Assembly: GCA_963815375.1 (NCBI GenBank) | Contig: CAWFGX010000004.1 | Location: 992,001 to 1,056,000 of the forward strand | Direction of reading: 5' to 3' | DNA from: JASHPR01 sp963815375 | GTDB lineage: Bacteria; Actinomycetota; Actinomycetes; Streptosporangiales; Streptosporangiaceae | DNA length: 64,000 nucleotides | Shown: positions 34,260-43,810 of the stretch, piece after piece | Position numbering within the stretch: the stretch's first letter is position 1 | How the letters are laid out: each line of letters starts with the position of its first letter | Notes under the pieces: model-generated | Seen by the model: the letters and a program-made list of their open reading frames with translations, nothing else | Told to the model about the DNA's origin: nothing | Database searches by the model: none | Translations under genes and position numbers: made by a program

Positions 34260-34533
34260 ACGTCCAGTGTTGCGTGCCACGATCCCGCCGCCGCGACGGC
34301 CACCCGGGTCCGCCGGTGGCCGCCGCCGCACGGTCGGGTGCCGCGATACTCCGCCACAGACGACACGCGGAATCGGGTCACATGAACCGGAAACGCCAGG
34401 GAGCTGTAAAGGAAGTGGGTGCGTCAGGCGTTCCTAGGTAAGGACGGGGAGTGCCCGTGAACGCTGAGGCGGTGCCCGCGGCCCCCGGCTCGTGGTCACC
34501 AGGCTCGGCAACAGCGAGGAAAGGAGGCCGGTG

Positions 34534-35472
34534 ATGAGCTGGCTGGCACAACCGGCAGCGATCGACGGGCGGAAGCAGCAGCGCCTGGCCAGCGCGCTGC
34601 GCTCGGAGCTGGCCGTGACGCTGCGGGCCCGGTCCTCCCGCAGGCTGCTCCTGGCAGCGTTAGGCCTGTCCGCCGGCCTGGCGATGGCAGCCAATGGGCT
34701 CGTGCTGTACCAGGCGGCCTACTATCCGTCGGAGCATTCCGGCATGGGGTACTCCACCGCCCAATTCCTCGGCCAGTTCGACCCCACCTCGGACAGCCTG
34801 CGGTGGCTGGTCGTGGCGCTGCTCCCGATGATGGCGTTCGGGGCGCTGGTCTGCCTGCGGGGGCGCCCGTACGAGGTCATGACCAGGCGCCCCGCCCGCC
34901 GCACGCTGCTAGCGGCCAAGGTGATCAGCGTTGCCGTGCTGGGCCTGCTGGCCGGGGAGATTGTCTCGCTGGCCTCGTTTTTCCTTGGGGAGCTAGCATT
35001 CGGCCTGCTGGTTACCGGGAGCCTGACGCGCGCGGCGGACCTCCGGGCGGTGACTGGCGGCGGGCTCTTCCTCGGCGCCGGCGCGATGCTCGGCTTCGGC
35101 CTGGCCGCGGTGCTGCGGGGACTTGGGCGGGCGGCCTCCCGGCGAGCGGTGCTAACGCTGACGTTCCTGGCCTGGACCGCGGCCTGGGTCACCGAAGCAC
35201 TGCCTGCCGGGGTGGGGCAATGGTTCCCGTTCCGGGTAGGCGCCCGGATCAGCAGCACCGCGCCCAGCCACGGATTCAGCCCGTGGACTGTGCTCGCTGT
35301 CTTCTGCGCCTACACGGCAGCGATCATCGCCATCGGCCTGGCCGCCGGAATCCGGCCGCGCCGCCGGCTCCCGCGAGGTGGCTCAGTAACCGCAGGCATG
35401 CAGTCGGCAAGTGACCTGCCAGCTGGGCATCACCGTGGCATTGGCACGCCTGCCCCGCCGGGCGGCCTATGA
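34534..35472 (+). CDS. ABC-2-like membrane permease component
   Basis: A 312-residue protein with about six membrane helices. It begins with RSELAVTLRARSSRRLLLAA, the cytoplasmic helix before the first membrane span that is typical of ABC-2 permeases acting on peptides or antibiotics. The pattern then follows with ARRTLLAAKVISVAVLGLLA and further hydrophobic stretches. The ATG at 34534 follows AAGGAGG; a GTG one codon earlier is possible. The usual upstream ATPase gene is missing from this strand, so the protein is either an orphan or served by an ATPase from elsewhere. The last ~40 residues are hydrophilic. Confidence 0.7.
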   Translation: MSWLAQPAAIDGRKQQRLASALRSELAVTLRARSSRRLLLAALGLSAGLAMAANGLVLYQAAYYPSEHSGMGYSTAQFLGQFDPTSDSLRWLVVALLPMMAFGALVCLRGRPYEVMTRRPARRTLLAAKVISVAVLGLLAGEIVSLASFFLGELAFGLLVTGSLTRAADLRAVTGGGLFLGAGAMLGFGLAAVLRGLGRAASRRAVLTLTFLAWTAAWVTEALPAGVGQWFPFRVGARISSTAPSHGFSPWTVLAVFCAYTAAIIAIGLAAGIRPRRRLPRGGSVTAGMQSASDLPAGHHRGIGTPAPPGGL

Positions 35473-35479
35473 GAAGCAC

Positions 35480-36244
35480 CTACTCAGCGGCCCAGGCGGG
35501 CCGTCTCTTCGCCAGGAACGCGGCCATTCCCTCCGCGGCCTCGGCCGAGCCGAACAGCCGGGCTGACAGTTCGGCGAGATCGTTCGCCGTGGCGTCGAAG
35601 CCGGCGAGTATCGCCCGGGTTAGCAGTGGTTTGGTTTCGCGCAGCCCTTGCGGCGACGCGGTGCGCAGCGCGTCCAGCACCGCCGTGGTGCCCGCGTCGA
35701 TGTCGTCCACCGCCTCGGTGACCAGGCCGATCCGGGCGGCGGTCGGCGCGTCGAACGTTTCCCCGGTCAGGTAGTACCGGCTTACGGCCCGCGGGTCCAT
35801 CCGCGGCAGCGTGGTCAGGGAGATCATGGCGGGCGCGAGACCGAGCCGCACTTCGGTGAACGCGAACGTGGACGCTGGCCCGGCGAGCACGATGTCGCAG
35901 GCGCCGACGAGGCCGAGTCCGCCTGCCCGGACGTGCCCGTCGATGCTGCCGACAACCGGCTTCGGCAGCGCGACGATCGAGCGCAACAGCGCCATCACCC
36001 GCTGGGTGCTCAATGCCATGCCACCCTGACTGGCCTCACTCAGGTCCGCGCCGGCGCAGAACGTCGTTCCGGTATGGGTGAGTTCCGCGGCGCGGACGCC
36101 GTCGTCGGCCGCGGCCTTTGCCAGCGCATCGGCGAGCTGCTGCACCATCGCTGTGGATAGCGCGTTGCGGTTGCGCGGCGAGTCAAGCGCGATCCGGGCG
36201 ATCGCGCGGTCCACCGAGTACTGGATGAGCGTGTCTTCATGCAT
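35480..36244 (-). CDS. Enoyl-CoA hydratase/isomerase family protein
   Basis: A 254-residue crotonase-fold enzyme, last gene of the catabolic operon. The CoA and oxyanion-hole segments are FCAGADLSEAS and GHVRAGGLGLVGACDIVLAG. The catalytic Glu position after ACDIVLA...FAFTEVRLGLAPAM is present (Glu in TEVRLG). In this operon it would hydrate the alpha,beta-unsaturated or 3-methylglutaconyl-type CoA product. It starts 20 bp after the acyl-CoA dehydrogenase stop. The paralogous fragment at 23790-24215 is unrelated to this operon. Confidence 0.92.
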   Translation of the reverse strand: MHEDTLIQYSVDRAIARIALDSPRNRNALSTAMVQQLADALAKAAADDGVRAAELTHTGTTFCAGADLSEASQGGMALSTQRVMALLRSIVALPKPVVGSIDGHVRAGGLGLVGACDIVLAGPASTFAFTEVRLGLAPAMISLTTLPRMDPRAVSRYYLTGETFDAPTAARIGLVTEAVDDIDAGTTAVLDALRTASPQGLRETKPLLTRAILAGFDATANDLAELSARLFGSAEAAEGMAAFLAKRRPAWAAE

Positions 36245-36264
36245 CTGTGATCCCGTGGGTCCTG

Positions 36265-37422
36265 TCAGTAAGACTTCGGCAGGCCGAGCGAGTACTGGGC
36301 GACGAAATTGAGGATCATCTCGCGGCTGACCGGCGCGATCCGGGTCGTCCGTACGTTGGCCAGCATGGCCGCCAAGCCCACCTCTCTCGTCATCGAGCTG
36401 CCGCCGAGGGTCTGAATGGCCTGGTCGACAGCCCGCACGCCAGCCTCGGCCGCAGCGTACTTGGCCATGTTGGCCGCCTCACCAGCGGCCATGTCGTCGC
36501 CGGCGTCGTACAGCGCGGCCGCCTTTTGCATCATCAGCCTGGCTAGCTCGATCTCAACCTTGACCTGCGCCAGCGGGTGCGCGAGGCCCTGATGCGCCCC
36601 GATCGGCGCGCTCCACACGGCGCGCTCCTTCGCATAGCCGACCGCCTTCTCGAGCGCATACCTGGCCGAGCCGAGAGCCATCGCCGACGCCATGATCCGC
36701 TCCGGGTTGAGGCCGGCGAACAGCTGCTGAATCCCCGCCGACTCCTCGCCGACGAGCGCCGTGGCCGGCAGCCGCACGTCGTCGAGGAACAGCAGGTACT
36801 GCTTCTCCGGCATGACAATGTCCATCTCCAGCGGCTGGTAGCTGAAGCCGGGCGCATCCGTCGGCACAACGAACAGGGCCGGCCGCAGATTGCCGGTCTT
36901 GGCGTCGGCGGTCCGGCCGACGATCAGGACCGCTTCGGCCTCGTCGACGCCGGAGATGAAGATCTTGCGGCCGGTCAGCGCCCAGGTGTCGCCGTCGCGG
37001 GTGGCGACCGTGGTGAGCCGGTGTGAGTTCGAGCCCGCGTCCGGCTCGGTGATGCCGAACGCCATGATGGCCGAACCGCTGGCGAGCTTGGGCAGCCAGT
37101 GCTGTTTCTGCTCGGCAGTGCCGTACCGGGTGAGGATGGTGCCGCAGATAGCGGGCGAGACGACCATCATCAGCAGCCCGCAGCCAGCCGCGGCCAGCTC
37201 TTCTCCTACGATGGCCAGCTCGTACAGCCCGGCCCCCCCGCCGCCGTACTCCTCGGGGAGGTTCACGCCAATGAAGCCGAGCCTGGCCGCTTCCAGCCAC
37301 AGCTCGGTAAGGCGGCCGCCTTCCCGAGCCTGGCGGGTGTAGTAGTCGAAGCCGTACTTGCGGCCGAGTTCTGCCACTGCCGCCCGCAGCGCCAGCTGCT
37401 CGTCGGTTTCGGTGAAGTTCAC
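36265..37422 (-). CDS. Acyl-CoA dehydrogenase
   Basis: A 385-residue FAD-dependent dehydrogenase. Visible family blocks are FIGVNLPEEYGGGGAGLYEL, GSAIMAFGITEPDAGSNSHR (FAD/substrate contact), GDTWALTGRKIFISG, VRLPATALVGEESAGIQQL, and the helical C-terminal QTLGGSSMTREVGLAAMLAN with the region that holds the catalytic base in short- and branched-chain enzymes. The GTG at 37422 overlaps the preceding carboxylase stop as GTGA. It would oxidise a saturated acyl-CoA to the enoyl-CoA, feeding the carboxylase and hydratase of the same operon (isovaleryl- or citronellyl-type chemistry is inferred). Confidence 0.94.
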   Translation of the reverse strand: MNFTETDEQLALRAAVAELGRKYGFDYYTRQAREGGRLTELWLEAARLGFIGVNLPEEYGGGGAGLYELAIVGEELAAAGCGLLMMVVSPAICGTILTRYGTAEQKQHWLPKLASGSAIMAFGITEPDAGSNSHRLTTVATRDGDTWALTGRKIFISGVDEAEAVLIVGRTADAKTGNLRPALFVVPTDAPGFSYQPLEMDIVMPEKQYLLFLDDVRLPATALVGEESAGIQQLFAGLNPERIMASAMALGSARYALEKAVGYAKERAVWSAPIGAHQGLAHPLAQVKVEIELARLMMQKAAALYDAGDDMAAGEAANMAKYAAAEAGVRAVDQAIQTLGGSSMTREVGLAAMLANVRTTRIAPVSREMILNFVAQYSLGLPKSY

Positions 37423-39440
37423 GTGGGCTCCTCTTCGGGCTGCCCGGGCTTGCTGGGCTCCTCTGGCTTGACGACCGCGAGCACGCTGCCCACATGGACC
37501 TGCTGCCCGGCAGCGGCCGGCAGCCCGGCGACGGTCCCGGCGGCCGGAGCCGAGATTACGTGCTCCATCTTCATGGCCTCTAGCCACAGCAGTGGCTGCC
37601 CCGCCGCAACCGGCTGCCCGACGGTCACGCCGACCCTCGCGACCGTCCCGGGCATCGGCGCCAGCAGGGAACCAGCCGCCACCTGGCTGACCGGGTCGGC
37701 GAACCGGGGAACCGGGCGGAGCGCGACGGCACCCAGCCCGGAATCGACGCAGACGAGGCCCCGATAGGCCGCGACCTCGAAGCGCCATGACATCCCGGCG
37801 ACCTCGAGCCGGACCACGTCCGGTGCCATCGATATCAGCCGGACGTCATCCCGGCCGTCGACCAGCAGCCCGCCCCGGCTGACGCGGTAGCCGACCGCGT
37901 ACCGCGACGGCCCTGATCCCCTCCCGATCCGGTCGAAGGTCTTGCGCTGCGGCTGGGACGGTACGTTGCGCCAGCCGGTCGGCAGGCCGCCGAGTACCCG
38001 GGCCGCCGACTGCCGGGCGGCAGCGTCGGCGAGCGCCGCGACCAGCACGGAGAGCTGCACCGCGTCCTCGGTGACCAGCGGCGCTGCCAGCGCGGCCAGG
38101 TCGTGCCGGTCGAGGAAAGCGGTGTCGGTCTGCCCGGCCAGAAACGCCGGGTGCCGGAGCACCCGCACGAGCAGGTCCCGGTTGGTCACCAGGCCGTGGA
38201 TCTTCGCCCTGGCGAGCGCGGCCGCCAGGCTCGCGGCCGCCTGCGGACGATCCGGCGCCCAGGAGATCACCTTGGCCAGCATGGGGTCGTAGTACACGCC
38301 GACATCGCTGCCGCTGACCACGCCCGCGTCCAGCCGCAGTCCCGGTCGCGGCGGCACGGTGAACTCGGCAGGACCAGGGCCAGGCAGCTCCAGCCGGTGC
38401 AGCGTGCCGCTCTGCGGCTGCCAGCCGGCCGCCGGATCCTCGGCGTACAGGCGGGCCTCGATCGCGTGCCCGGTGACGGCCGGCGGCTCCGCACCCGGCA
38501 GCGGCTGGCCCGCTGCGATCTGCAACTGCAAGGCGACCAGGTCAAGGCCTGTGGTGCACTCGGTAACCGGGTGCTCGACCTGAAGCCTGGTGTTCATCTC
38601 CAGGAAGAAGAACGAGCCGTCGGGTGCGGCCAGGAACTCGACCGTACCCGCGTTGCGGTAGGTGACCGCAGCCGCTGCCTCGCGGGCCGCCGCCAGCAGC
38701 CGCTGCCGCATCCCAGCCACGCTGGAGACCAGCGGCGATGGCGCTTCCTCGATGACCTTCTGGTGCCGCCGCTGGATCGAGCACTCTCGCTCCCCGATCG
38801 TCCAGACCGTGCCGGCGCCGTCAGCAATGATCTGTACCTCGACGTGCCGGCCCGCCTCAAGGTAGGGCTCGCAGAACACAGTGGGGTCACCGAACGCGGC
38901 TGCGGCCTCGGACCTGGCCGCGGCCAGTTCGGAAGGCAGGTCAGCGAGCGCGCGGACGATCCGCATGCCGCGCCCGCCGCCGCCGGCCGACGCCTTGATC
39001 AGCACTGGCAGGTCGTCCTCGGTAATCTCCTGCGGGTCGCGGTCGGTCAGCACCGGAACGCCGGCGGCGGCCATCAGCCGCTTGGCCCGGGTCTTGCTGC
39101 CCATAGCCTCAATCGCTTCGGGCGGCGGCCCGACCCAGGCCAGACCCGCGTCCTGGACAGCGAGCGCGAACGCGGCGTTCTCGGACAGGAACCCGTAGCC
39201 GGGGTGCACTGCGTCAGCGCCAGCCTGCACGGCCGCCGCTACCAGCAGGTCAGCGCGCAGGTAGGTGTCGGCCGCCGCCGCGCCTGGCAGCCGCACCGCA
39301 GCGTCGGCCTCGGCCACGTGCGGTGCATGGGCGTCGGCGTCGGAGTACACGGCGACCGTCGCGAGGCCGAGGTCGCGGCAGGTGCGGAAGACCCGCCGGG
39401 CGATTTCGCCCCGGTTGGCCACGAGAACCCGGTTCAGCAC
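37419..39440 (-). CDS. Acyl-CoA carboxylase alpha chain (biotin carboxylase plus biotin carrier domain)
   Basis: A 673-residue biotin-dependent enzyme subunit. The biotin carboxylase part has LVANRGEIARRVFRTC, the glycine loop KASAGGGGRGMRIV, ECSIQRRHQKVIEEAP and FLEMNTRLQVEHPVTE (catalytic Arg/Glu region). The C-terminal biotinyl domain carries the biotinylated Lys in LWLEAMKMEHVISAP. Together with the beta chain just upstream it should carboxylate the acyl-CoA made by the dehydrogenase. The GTG at 39440 (VLNRVLVANRGE) is 7 bp from the beta-chain stop; the frame is open to 39479 but that would overlap the beta gene. Overall match is to MccA/AtuF/LiuD-type chains. Confidence 0.94.
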   Translation of the reverse strand: MLNRVLVANRGEIARRVFRTCRDLGLATVAVYSDADAHAPHVAEADAAVRLPGAAAADTYLRADLLVAAAVQAGADAVHPGYGFLSENAAFALAVQDAGLAWVGPPPEAIEAMGSKTRAKRLMAAAGVPVLTDRDPQEITEDDLPVLIKASAGGGGRGMRIVRALADLPSELAAARSEAAAAFGDPTVFCEPYLEAGRHVEVQIIADGAGTVWTIGERECSIQRRHQKVIEEAPSPLVSSVAGMRQRLLAAAREAAAAVTYRNAGTVEFLAAPDGSFFFLEMNTRLQVEHPVTECTTGLDLVALQLQIAAGQPLPGAEPPAVTGHAIEARLYAEDPAAGWQPQSGTLHRLELPGPGPAEFTVPPRPGLRLDAGVVSGSDVGVYYDPMLAKVISWAPDRPQAAASLAAALARAKIHGLVTNRDLLVRVLRHPAFLAGQTDTAFLDRHDLAALAAPLVTEDAVQLSVLVAALADAAARQSAARVLGGLPTGWRNVPSQPQRKTFDRIGRGSGPSRYAVGYRVSRGGLLVDGRDDVRLISMAPDVVRLEVAGMSWRFEVAAYRGLVCVDSGLGAVALRPVPRFADPVSQVAAGSLLAPMPGTVARVGVTVGQPVAAGQPLLWLEAMKMEHVISAPAAGTVAGLPAAAGQQVHVGSVLAVVKPEEPSKPGQPEEEPT

Positions 39441-39447
39441 GGCCGCC

Positions 39448-41061
39448 TCACGTCCGGAAGACGCCGTAGCCGGCCGCACCCCGGACCGGCGCGCCGTGGA
39501 TCACCGACAGGCACAGGCCCAGCACCGTGCGAGTGTCCCGGGGGTCGATGATCCCGTCGTCGTAGATCCGCCCGGACAGGAACATCGGCAGCGACTCCGC
39601 TTCGATCTGCGATTCGACCGCCGCCCGCATCGCGGCGTCTGCGTCCTCGTCGAACGGCCGCCCGGCCGCCTGCGCCGCCGCCCGGGAGACGATCGACAGC
39701 ACGCCCGCGAGCTGTGCGGGGCCCATCACCGCCGACTTGGCGCTCGGCCAGGCGAACAGGAACCGCGGCTCGTACGCCCGCCCGCACATGCCGTAGTGCC
39801 CGGCCCCATACGAGGCGCCCATGAGGATCGAGATATGCGGCACCGCCGAGTTGGACACCGCGTTGATCATCATCGCGCCGTGCTTGATGATCCCGGCTTG
39901 TTCATACTGCGCGCCAACCATGTAACCGGTCGTGTTGTGCAGGAAGATCAGCGGCGTGTCGACCTGGTTGGCCAGCTGGATGAACTGGGCGGCTTTCTGC
40001 GACTCCGCGCTGAACAGGATGCCGCGGGAGTTCGCCAGGATGCCGACCGGATAGCCATGGACCCGCCCCCACCCGGTCACCAGCGAAGAGCCGTAGGCGG
40101 GCTTGAACTCGTCGAAGTCCGAGCCGTCGACCACCCGGGCGATGACCTCCCGCGGGTCGAACGGCACCCGCAGATCCGGCGGCACGATCCCGATCAGCTC
40201 CTCGGCCTCGAACAGCGGCGGATTGACCGAGCCGGGCGCCCCCGCGGGGGCCGGCGCCGGGCCCAGCTTGCGCCAGTTCAGCCGGGCGACGATCCGGCGC
40301 CCGATGCGGAGCGCGTCGTACTCGTCGTCCGCCAGGTAATCGGCCAGGCCGGACTGGCGCGCGTGCATCTCCGCCCCGCCCAGCGACTCGTCGTCGGACT
40401 CCTCGCCGGTCGCCATCTTGACCAGCGGCGGCCCGCCGAGGAACACCTTGGACCGCTCGCGGATCATCACCACGTGGTCGGACATGCCCGGCAGGTACGC
40501 GCCGCCCGCCGTGGAGTTGCCGAACACGATCGCGATGGTCGGGATGCCGGCGGCCGACAGCCGGGTCAGATCGCGGAACGTCCGGCCGCCGGGAATGAAG
40601 ATTTCCTTCTGGGTGGGCAGGTCGGCGCCGCCCGACTCGACCAGCGCTATAACCGGCAGCCGGTTGGCCAGCGCGATGTCGTGGGCACGGAACGACTTGC
40701 GTACCGTCCACGGGTTGCTTGTACCGCCGCGCACCGTGGGGTCGCTGGCCGAGATGAGGACCTCGGTCCCCTCGACAACCCCTATTCCGGTGACGACGCT
40801 CCCGCCGACTGCAAACTCTGTCCCCCACGCCGCCAGCGGGCTTAGTTCGAGGAACGGGGTGTCCTCATCGAGAAGCAGCTCGATCCGCTCTCTGGCGAGG
40901 AGCTTGCCCCGCCTCCGGTGCCGGTCGGTGTACCTCGGCCCGCCGCCGGCGATGGCCTTCGCCTGCTCAGTCTCGATCTCGGTGAGCTTGGCCAGCATTG
41001 CGCCGCGGTTGGCCTGATAGCCGGCCGAGCGCGGGTCGAGCGCGGAGCGCAGCGCAGTCAT
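39448..41061 (-). CDS. Acyl-CoA carboxylase beta chain (carboxyltransferase)
   Basis: A 537-residue carboxyltransferase of the MccB/AtuC/LiuB type. Blocks seen include KLLARERIELLLDEDTPFLE, ISASDPTVRGGTSNPWTVRK, LPVIALVESGGADLPTQKEI, FGNSTAGGAYLPGMSDHVVM, NTTGYMVGAQYEQAGIIKHG and SYGAGHYGMCGRAYEPRFLF, the last two being the acyl-CoA and biotin oxyanion sites. The GAGHYGM variant is typical of methylcrotonyl- and geranyl-CoA carboxylases rather than propionyl-CoA carboxylase. The ATG at 41061 overlaps the AtuA-like stop as ATGA. Substrate specificity cannot be settled. Confidence 0.94.
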   Translation of the reverse strand: MTALRSALDPRSAGYQANRGAMLAKLTEIETEQAKAIAGGGPRYTDRHRRRGKLLARERIELLLDEDTPFLELSPLAAWGTEFAVGGSVVTGIGVVEGTEVLISASDPTVRGGTSNPWTVRKSFRAHDIALANRLPVIALVESGGADLPTQKEIFIPGGRTFRDLTRLSAAGIPTIAIVFGNSTAGGAYLPGMSDHVVMIRERSKVFLGGPPLVKMATGEESDDESLGGAEMHARQSGLADYLADDEYDALRIGRRIVARLNWRKLGPAPAPAGAPGSVNPPLFEAEELIGIVPPDLRVPFDPREVIARVVDGSDFDEFKPAYGSSLVTGWGRVHGYPVGILANSRGILFSAESQKAAQFIQLANQVDTPLIFLHNTTGYMVGAQYEQAGIIKHGAMMINAVSNSAVPHISILMGASYGAGHYGMCGRAYEPRFLFAWPSAKSAVMGPAQLAGVLSIVSRAAAQAAGRPFDEDADAAMRAAVESQIEAESLPMFLSGRIYDDGIIDPRDTRTVLGLCLSVIHGAPVRGAAGYGVFRT

Positions 41062-42752
41062 ACCAGGCTCTCCGGCACTTCCAGGAAACGGGCTCGCAGC
41101 CATTCGCCAAGAGCCTTGGCCTGCGGGTCGAACCTGTTCGCCGCGGCGACGCCCTCGCCCAGGATGCCCTCGATGACGAAGTTGACCGCGTGCAAAGTCG
41201 GCAGCAGGTGGCGGGTCACCGGCAGCCCGGCCGCCTCCGGAAGCAGCTCACGCAGCCTGCCGGTGGTCAGGGTCGCCGCCAGCCACGGCCAGGCCGCCGC
41301 GTCCCGAGCCCAGACGCCGACGTTGGCGTCGCCGCCCTTGTCCCCGCTGCGCGCGCCGGCCACCAGGCCAAGCGGGACGCGGCGCACTGGCCCGGTCGCC
41401 GTCCACGGCGGCACAGTTGCGGGCTCCGCCGGCTCAAGCACCTTGGTCACTGGCGGATCGGCGATGCGCTGAGTCCGCGTTCCGTCCGGCAGCGTGGCGA
41501 GCTGCTGCACCTCCGCCCGGTCGATGTAGGCGGCGGTGAAGACGCCGTACGGCTGGGCGTCACCGGGCGGCGCGGTCAGGTGGAAACCCGGGTAACTCGC
41601 CAGCGCCAGCTCGACTGCGGCGCCGGAGAACACGCGGCCGATCGCCTTGGCATCGTTGCCGCGGACCACGCACCGCAGCGTGGCGCTGGCCTGCTCTTCG
41701 GTCTCCGCGTCCTGACGGTCGGTGCGGGTCAGCTCCCACTTCGCGTCGGACGGCGCTGCATCGGCGAGCTGCCGCCTCACCAGCTCGGCCTTGGCGTCGA
41801 TGTCCAGTCCGGTGAGCACGAACTCCACCTGGTTACGGAAGCCGCCCAGGTGGTTCAGCGACACCTTCAGGGTGGGCGGCGGCGGCTCGCCCCGCGCGCC
41901 TGAGATCGCCACCCGGTCCGGGCCGTCGTCGCTGAGCTGCACGGTGTCCAGCCGGAGCGTCGCGTCGGGACCGGCGTACCGAGGCCCGGCGACCTCGTAA
42001 AGCAGCTGCGCGGTCACCGTGCCGACGGTGACCGCGCCGCCCGTGCCCGGGTGCTTGGTGATGACGCTCGACCCGTCGGGATAGACGTCCGCGATCGGGA
42101 AGCCGGGACGCCGCAGGTCGGCGATCTCGGTGAAGAACGCGTAGTTGCCGCCGGTTGCCTGAGCGCCGCACTCGATCACGTGCCCGGCCGCCATCGCGCC
42201 GGCGATGGTGTCGAAATCGTCCAGTTCCCAGCCGAACCGCGCGGCTGCGGGGCCGACGACCAGCGAGGCGTCGGTGACCCGCCCGGTAACGACCACGTTC
42301 GCGCCCGCCTGCAGGCAGGCGGCGATGCCCCAGCCGCCCAGGTAGGCGTTCGCTGCGAGCGGCTCGCCGTAACCAAGCTCAGCGGCGCGAGGCAGCAGGT
42401 CATCGCCGTCGACGTAGCCGATCCGCGGCGCCAGGCCGAGACGCTCAGCCAGCTGCCCGACAGCCGCGGCCAGCCCGGCCGGGTTCAGGCCGCCAGCGTT
42501 GGCGACGATGGCGACGCCCTTGTCCAGCGCGAGGCCGAGGCAGTCCTCGAGCTGGCGGAGAAACGTCCGGGCGTAGCCGAGCGACGGATCGCGCAGCCGG
42601 TCCCGTCCCAGGATGAGCATGGTCAGCTCGGCCAGGTAGTCGCCGGTCAGCACGTCAAGGCCACCGCCCTCGAGCATTTCCCGCATCGCCGCGAACCGGT
42701 CACCGTAAAAGCCGGACGCGTTGCCGATCCGGACCGGCGCGCGCTCAGCCAC
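41058..42752 (-). CDS. AtuA-like (DUF1446) protein of acyclic-terpene/acyl-CoA catabolism
   Basis: A 564-residue protein of the AtuA family. The conserved start is VRIGNASGFYGDRFAAMREM, followed by VLTGDYLAELTMLILGRDR, IVANAGGLNPAGLA, VVTGRVTDASLVVGPAAARF and HVIECGAQATGGNYAFF; the C-terminal domain has AGARSGDKGGDANVGVWAR. The function is not biochemically certain; the gene is regularly first in operons with geranyl-CoA or methylcrotonyl-CoA carboxylase genes. The GTG at 42752 follows GAGGA; an upstream frame to 42818 adds only low-complexity residues. It is the first gene of the five-gene operon and overlaps the next by 4 bp. Confidence 0.93.
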   Translation of the reverse strand: MAERAPVRIGNASGFYGDRFAAMREMLEGGGLDVLTGDYLAELTMLILGRDRLRDPSLGYARTFLRQLEDCLGLALDKGVAIVANAGGLNPAGLAAAVGQLAERLGLAPRIGYVDGDDLLPRAAELGYGEPLAANAYLGGWGIAACLQAGANVVVTGRVTDASLVVGPAAARFGWELDDFDTIAGAMAAGHVIECGAQATGGNYAFFTEIADLRRPGFPIADVYPDGSSVITKHPGTGGAVTVGTVTAQLLYEVAGPRYAGPDATLRLDTVQLSDDGPDRVAISGARGEPPPPTLKVSLNHLGGFRNQVEFVLTGLDIDAKAELVRRQLADAAPSDAKWELTRTDRQDAETEEQASATLRCVVRGNDAKAIGRVFSGAAVELALASYPGFHLTAPPGDAQPYGVFTAAYIDRAEVQQLATLPDGTRTQRIADPPVTKVLEPAEPATVPPWTATGPVRRVPLGLVAGARSGDKGGDANVGVWARDAAAWPWLAATLTTGRLRELLPEAAGLPVTRHLLPTLHAVNFVIEGILGEGVAAANRFDPQAKALGEWLRARFLEVPESLV

Positions 42753-43000
42753 AGGCGTTCCTCGACTCCTCGCCGCTGACGGGGCACCCAGCATAGGTGA
42801 AGGGTCTCCCGACGCCATCGGCGCGGCGTCACCCGGCGCCCGCCGGCTACGGCCAACGGGGAGCGGAACACGGCCACGACCTCAGCGTCGAGTTCGCCGG
42901 TCCGGCTGGCCAGGTTGGCTCACCTGGGGCCCCGTCCTGGATGAGTTAGATGCTGCGGGCTGATCATTTCGTCTGCCATCGGCGTGGTAAGAAGGCCGGT

Positions 43001-43810
43001 GTGGAGCTGACTGTTCCGGTGGATGGCGGGCATTTGTGGGCCGACGACCCCGGAGGCGGCGGGCCGGCGCTGGCGTTGTTGCATCCCGGCTGGGGCGATT
43101 CGTCGATCTGGCTGCCGATGGTGGATAGGTTGGCGCCGCGCTACCGGGTCATCCGGTATGACACTCGCGGGTTCGGCCGGTCACCCGCTCCAGCTACCCC
43201 GTTCACCCAGCTGGGTGACCTGATCGCGGTCCTCGATCACTGCGGCGTGGCCGATGTGCTGCTGGTGGGGCATAGCGGCGGGGGCAGCACCGCGATCGGG
43301 CTGGCGATTGCCGATCCGGAGCGGGTTCGCGGGCTGCTGCTGCTGGCTCCGGGCGCTCCGGGCTATCCGTGGCCGCTGGATGATCCCTATTTCGCTGAGT
43401 GGGAGGGGCTGGTCGCGGCCGGGGACCGTGCGGGCATCGCCGAGCTTGGCCTGCGGACCTGGGCGGCTGCGGGCGCAGACCGGGCGGCCGGGGCTCAGGT
43501 CCGCGCCGCAGCGGATGCGTTCTTCCGGGTCGGTGACTGCGAGCGGCCTGACCCACCCGTCTACGACCGCCTGGACCAGCTCCAGGTGCCGGCCGCGATG
43601 GTTATCGGAGATCGCGACTACCCGATGATGATCCACTGCGCCGAGGAGGTGGCCGCCCGGATACCAGGCTGCCAGCGCATCGCCGCGCCGGGCGCCGATC
43701 ACATGCTGCCGCTGCGGGTGCCTGGCCAGCTCGCGGACCTGGCCGGCAAGCTGGACAGGTCGGAAAATCTGCCCACGGAGATCGTCTCGGCCCCGGCCAC
43801 ACCGCCGTGA
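43001..43810 (+). CDS. Alpha/beta hydrolase
   Basis: A 269-residue cytoplasmic serine hydrolase. The oxyanion region is LALLHPGWGDSSIW, followed by YDTRGFGRSPAP, the nucleophile elbow VGHSGGGSTA, the Asp in VIGDRDYPMM and the His in GADHMLPL. The GTG at 43001 follows GAAGG; an upstream in-frame start at 42950 would lengthen it by 17 residues. It diverges from the AtuA-type operon with about 250 bp between the starts, so it could be co-regulated with it, for example hydrolysing an ester to feed the pathway. That link is inference. Confidence 0.88.
   Translation: MELTVPVDGGHLWADDPGGGGPALALLHPGWGDSSIWLPMVDRLAPRYRVIRYDTRGFGRSPAPATPFTQLGDLIAVLDHCGVADVLLVGHSGGGSTAIGLAIADPERVRGLLLLAPGAPGYPWPLDDPYFAEWEGLVAAGDRAGIAELGLRTWAAAGADRAAGAQVRAAADAFFRVGDCERPDPPVYDRLDQLQVPAAMVIGDRDYPMMIHCAEEVAARIPGCQRIAAPGADHMLPLRVPGQLADLAGKLDRSENLPTEIVSAPATPP

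Noticed and set aside
38103..39551. 482-codon open frame antisense to the carboxylase alpha gene
   Set aside because: Shadow of the biotin carboxylase codons; no domain, no start signal.
39265..40845. 526-codon open frame antisense to the carboxylase beta gene
   Set aside because: Same reason: high-GC antisense frame over a clear carboxyltransferase gene.
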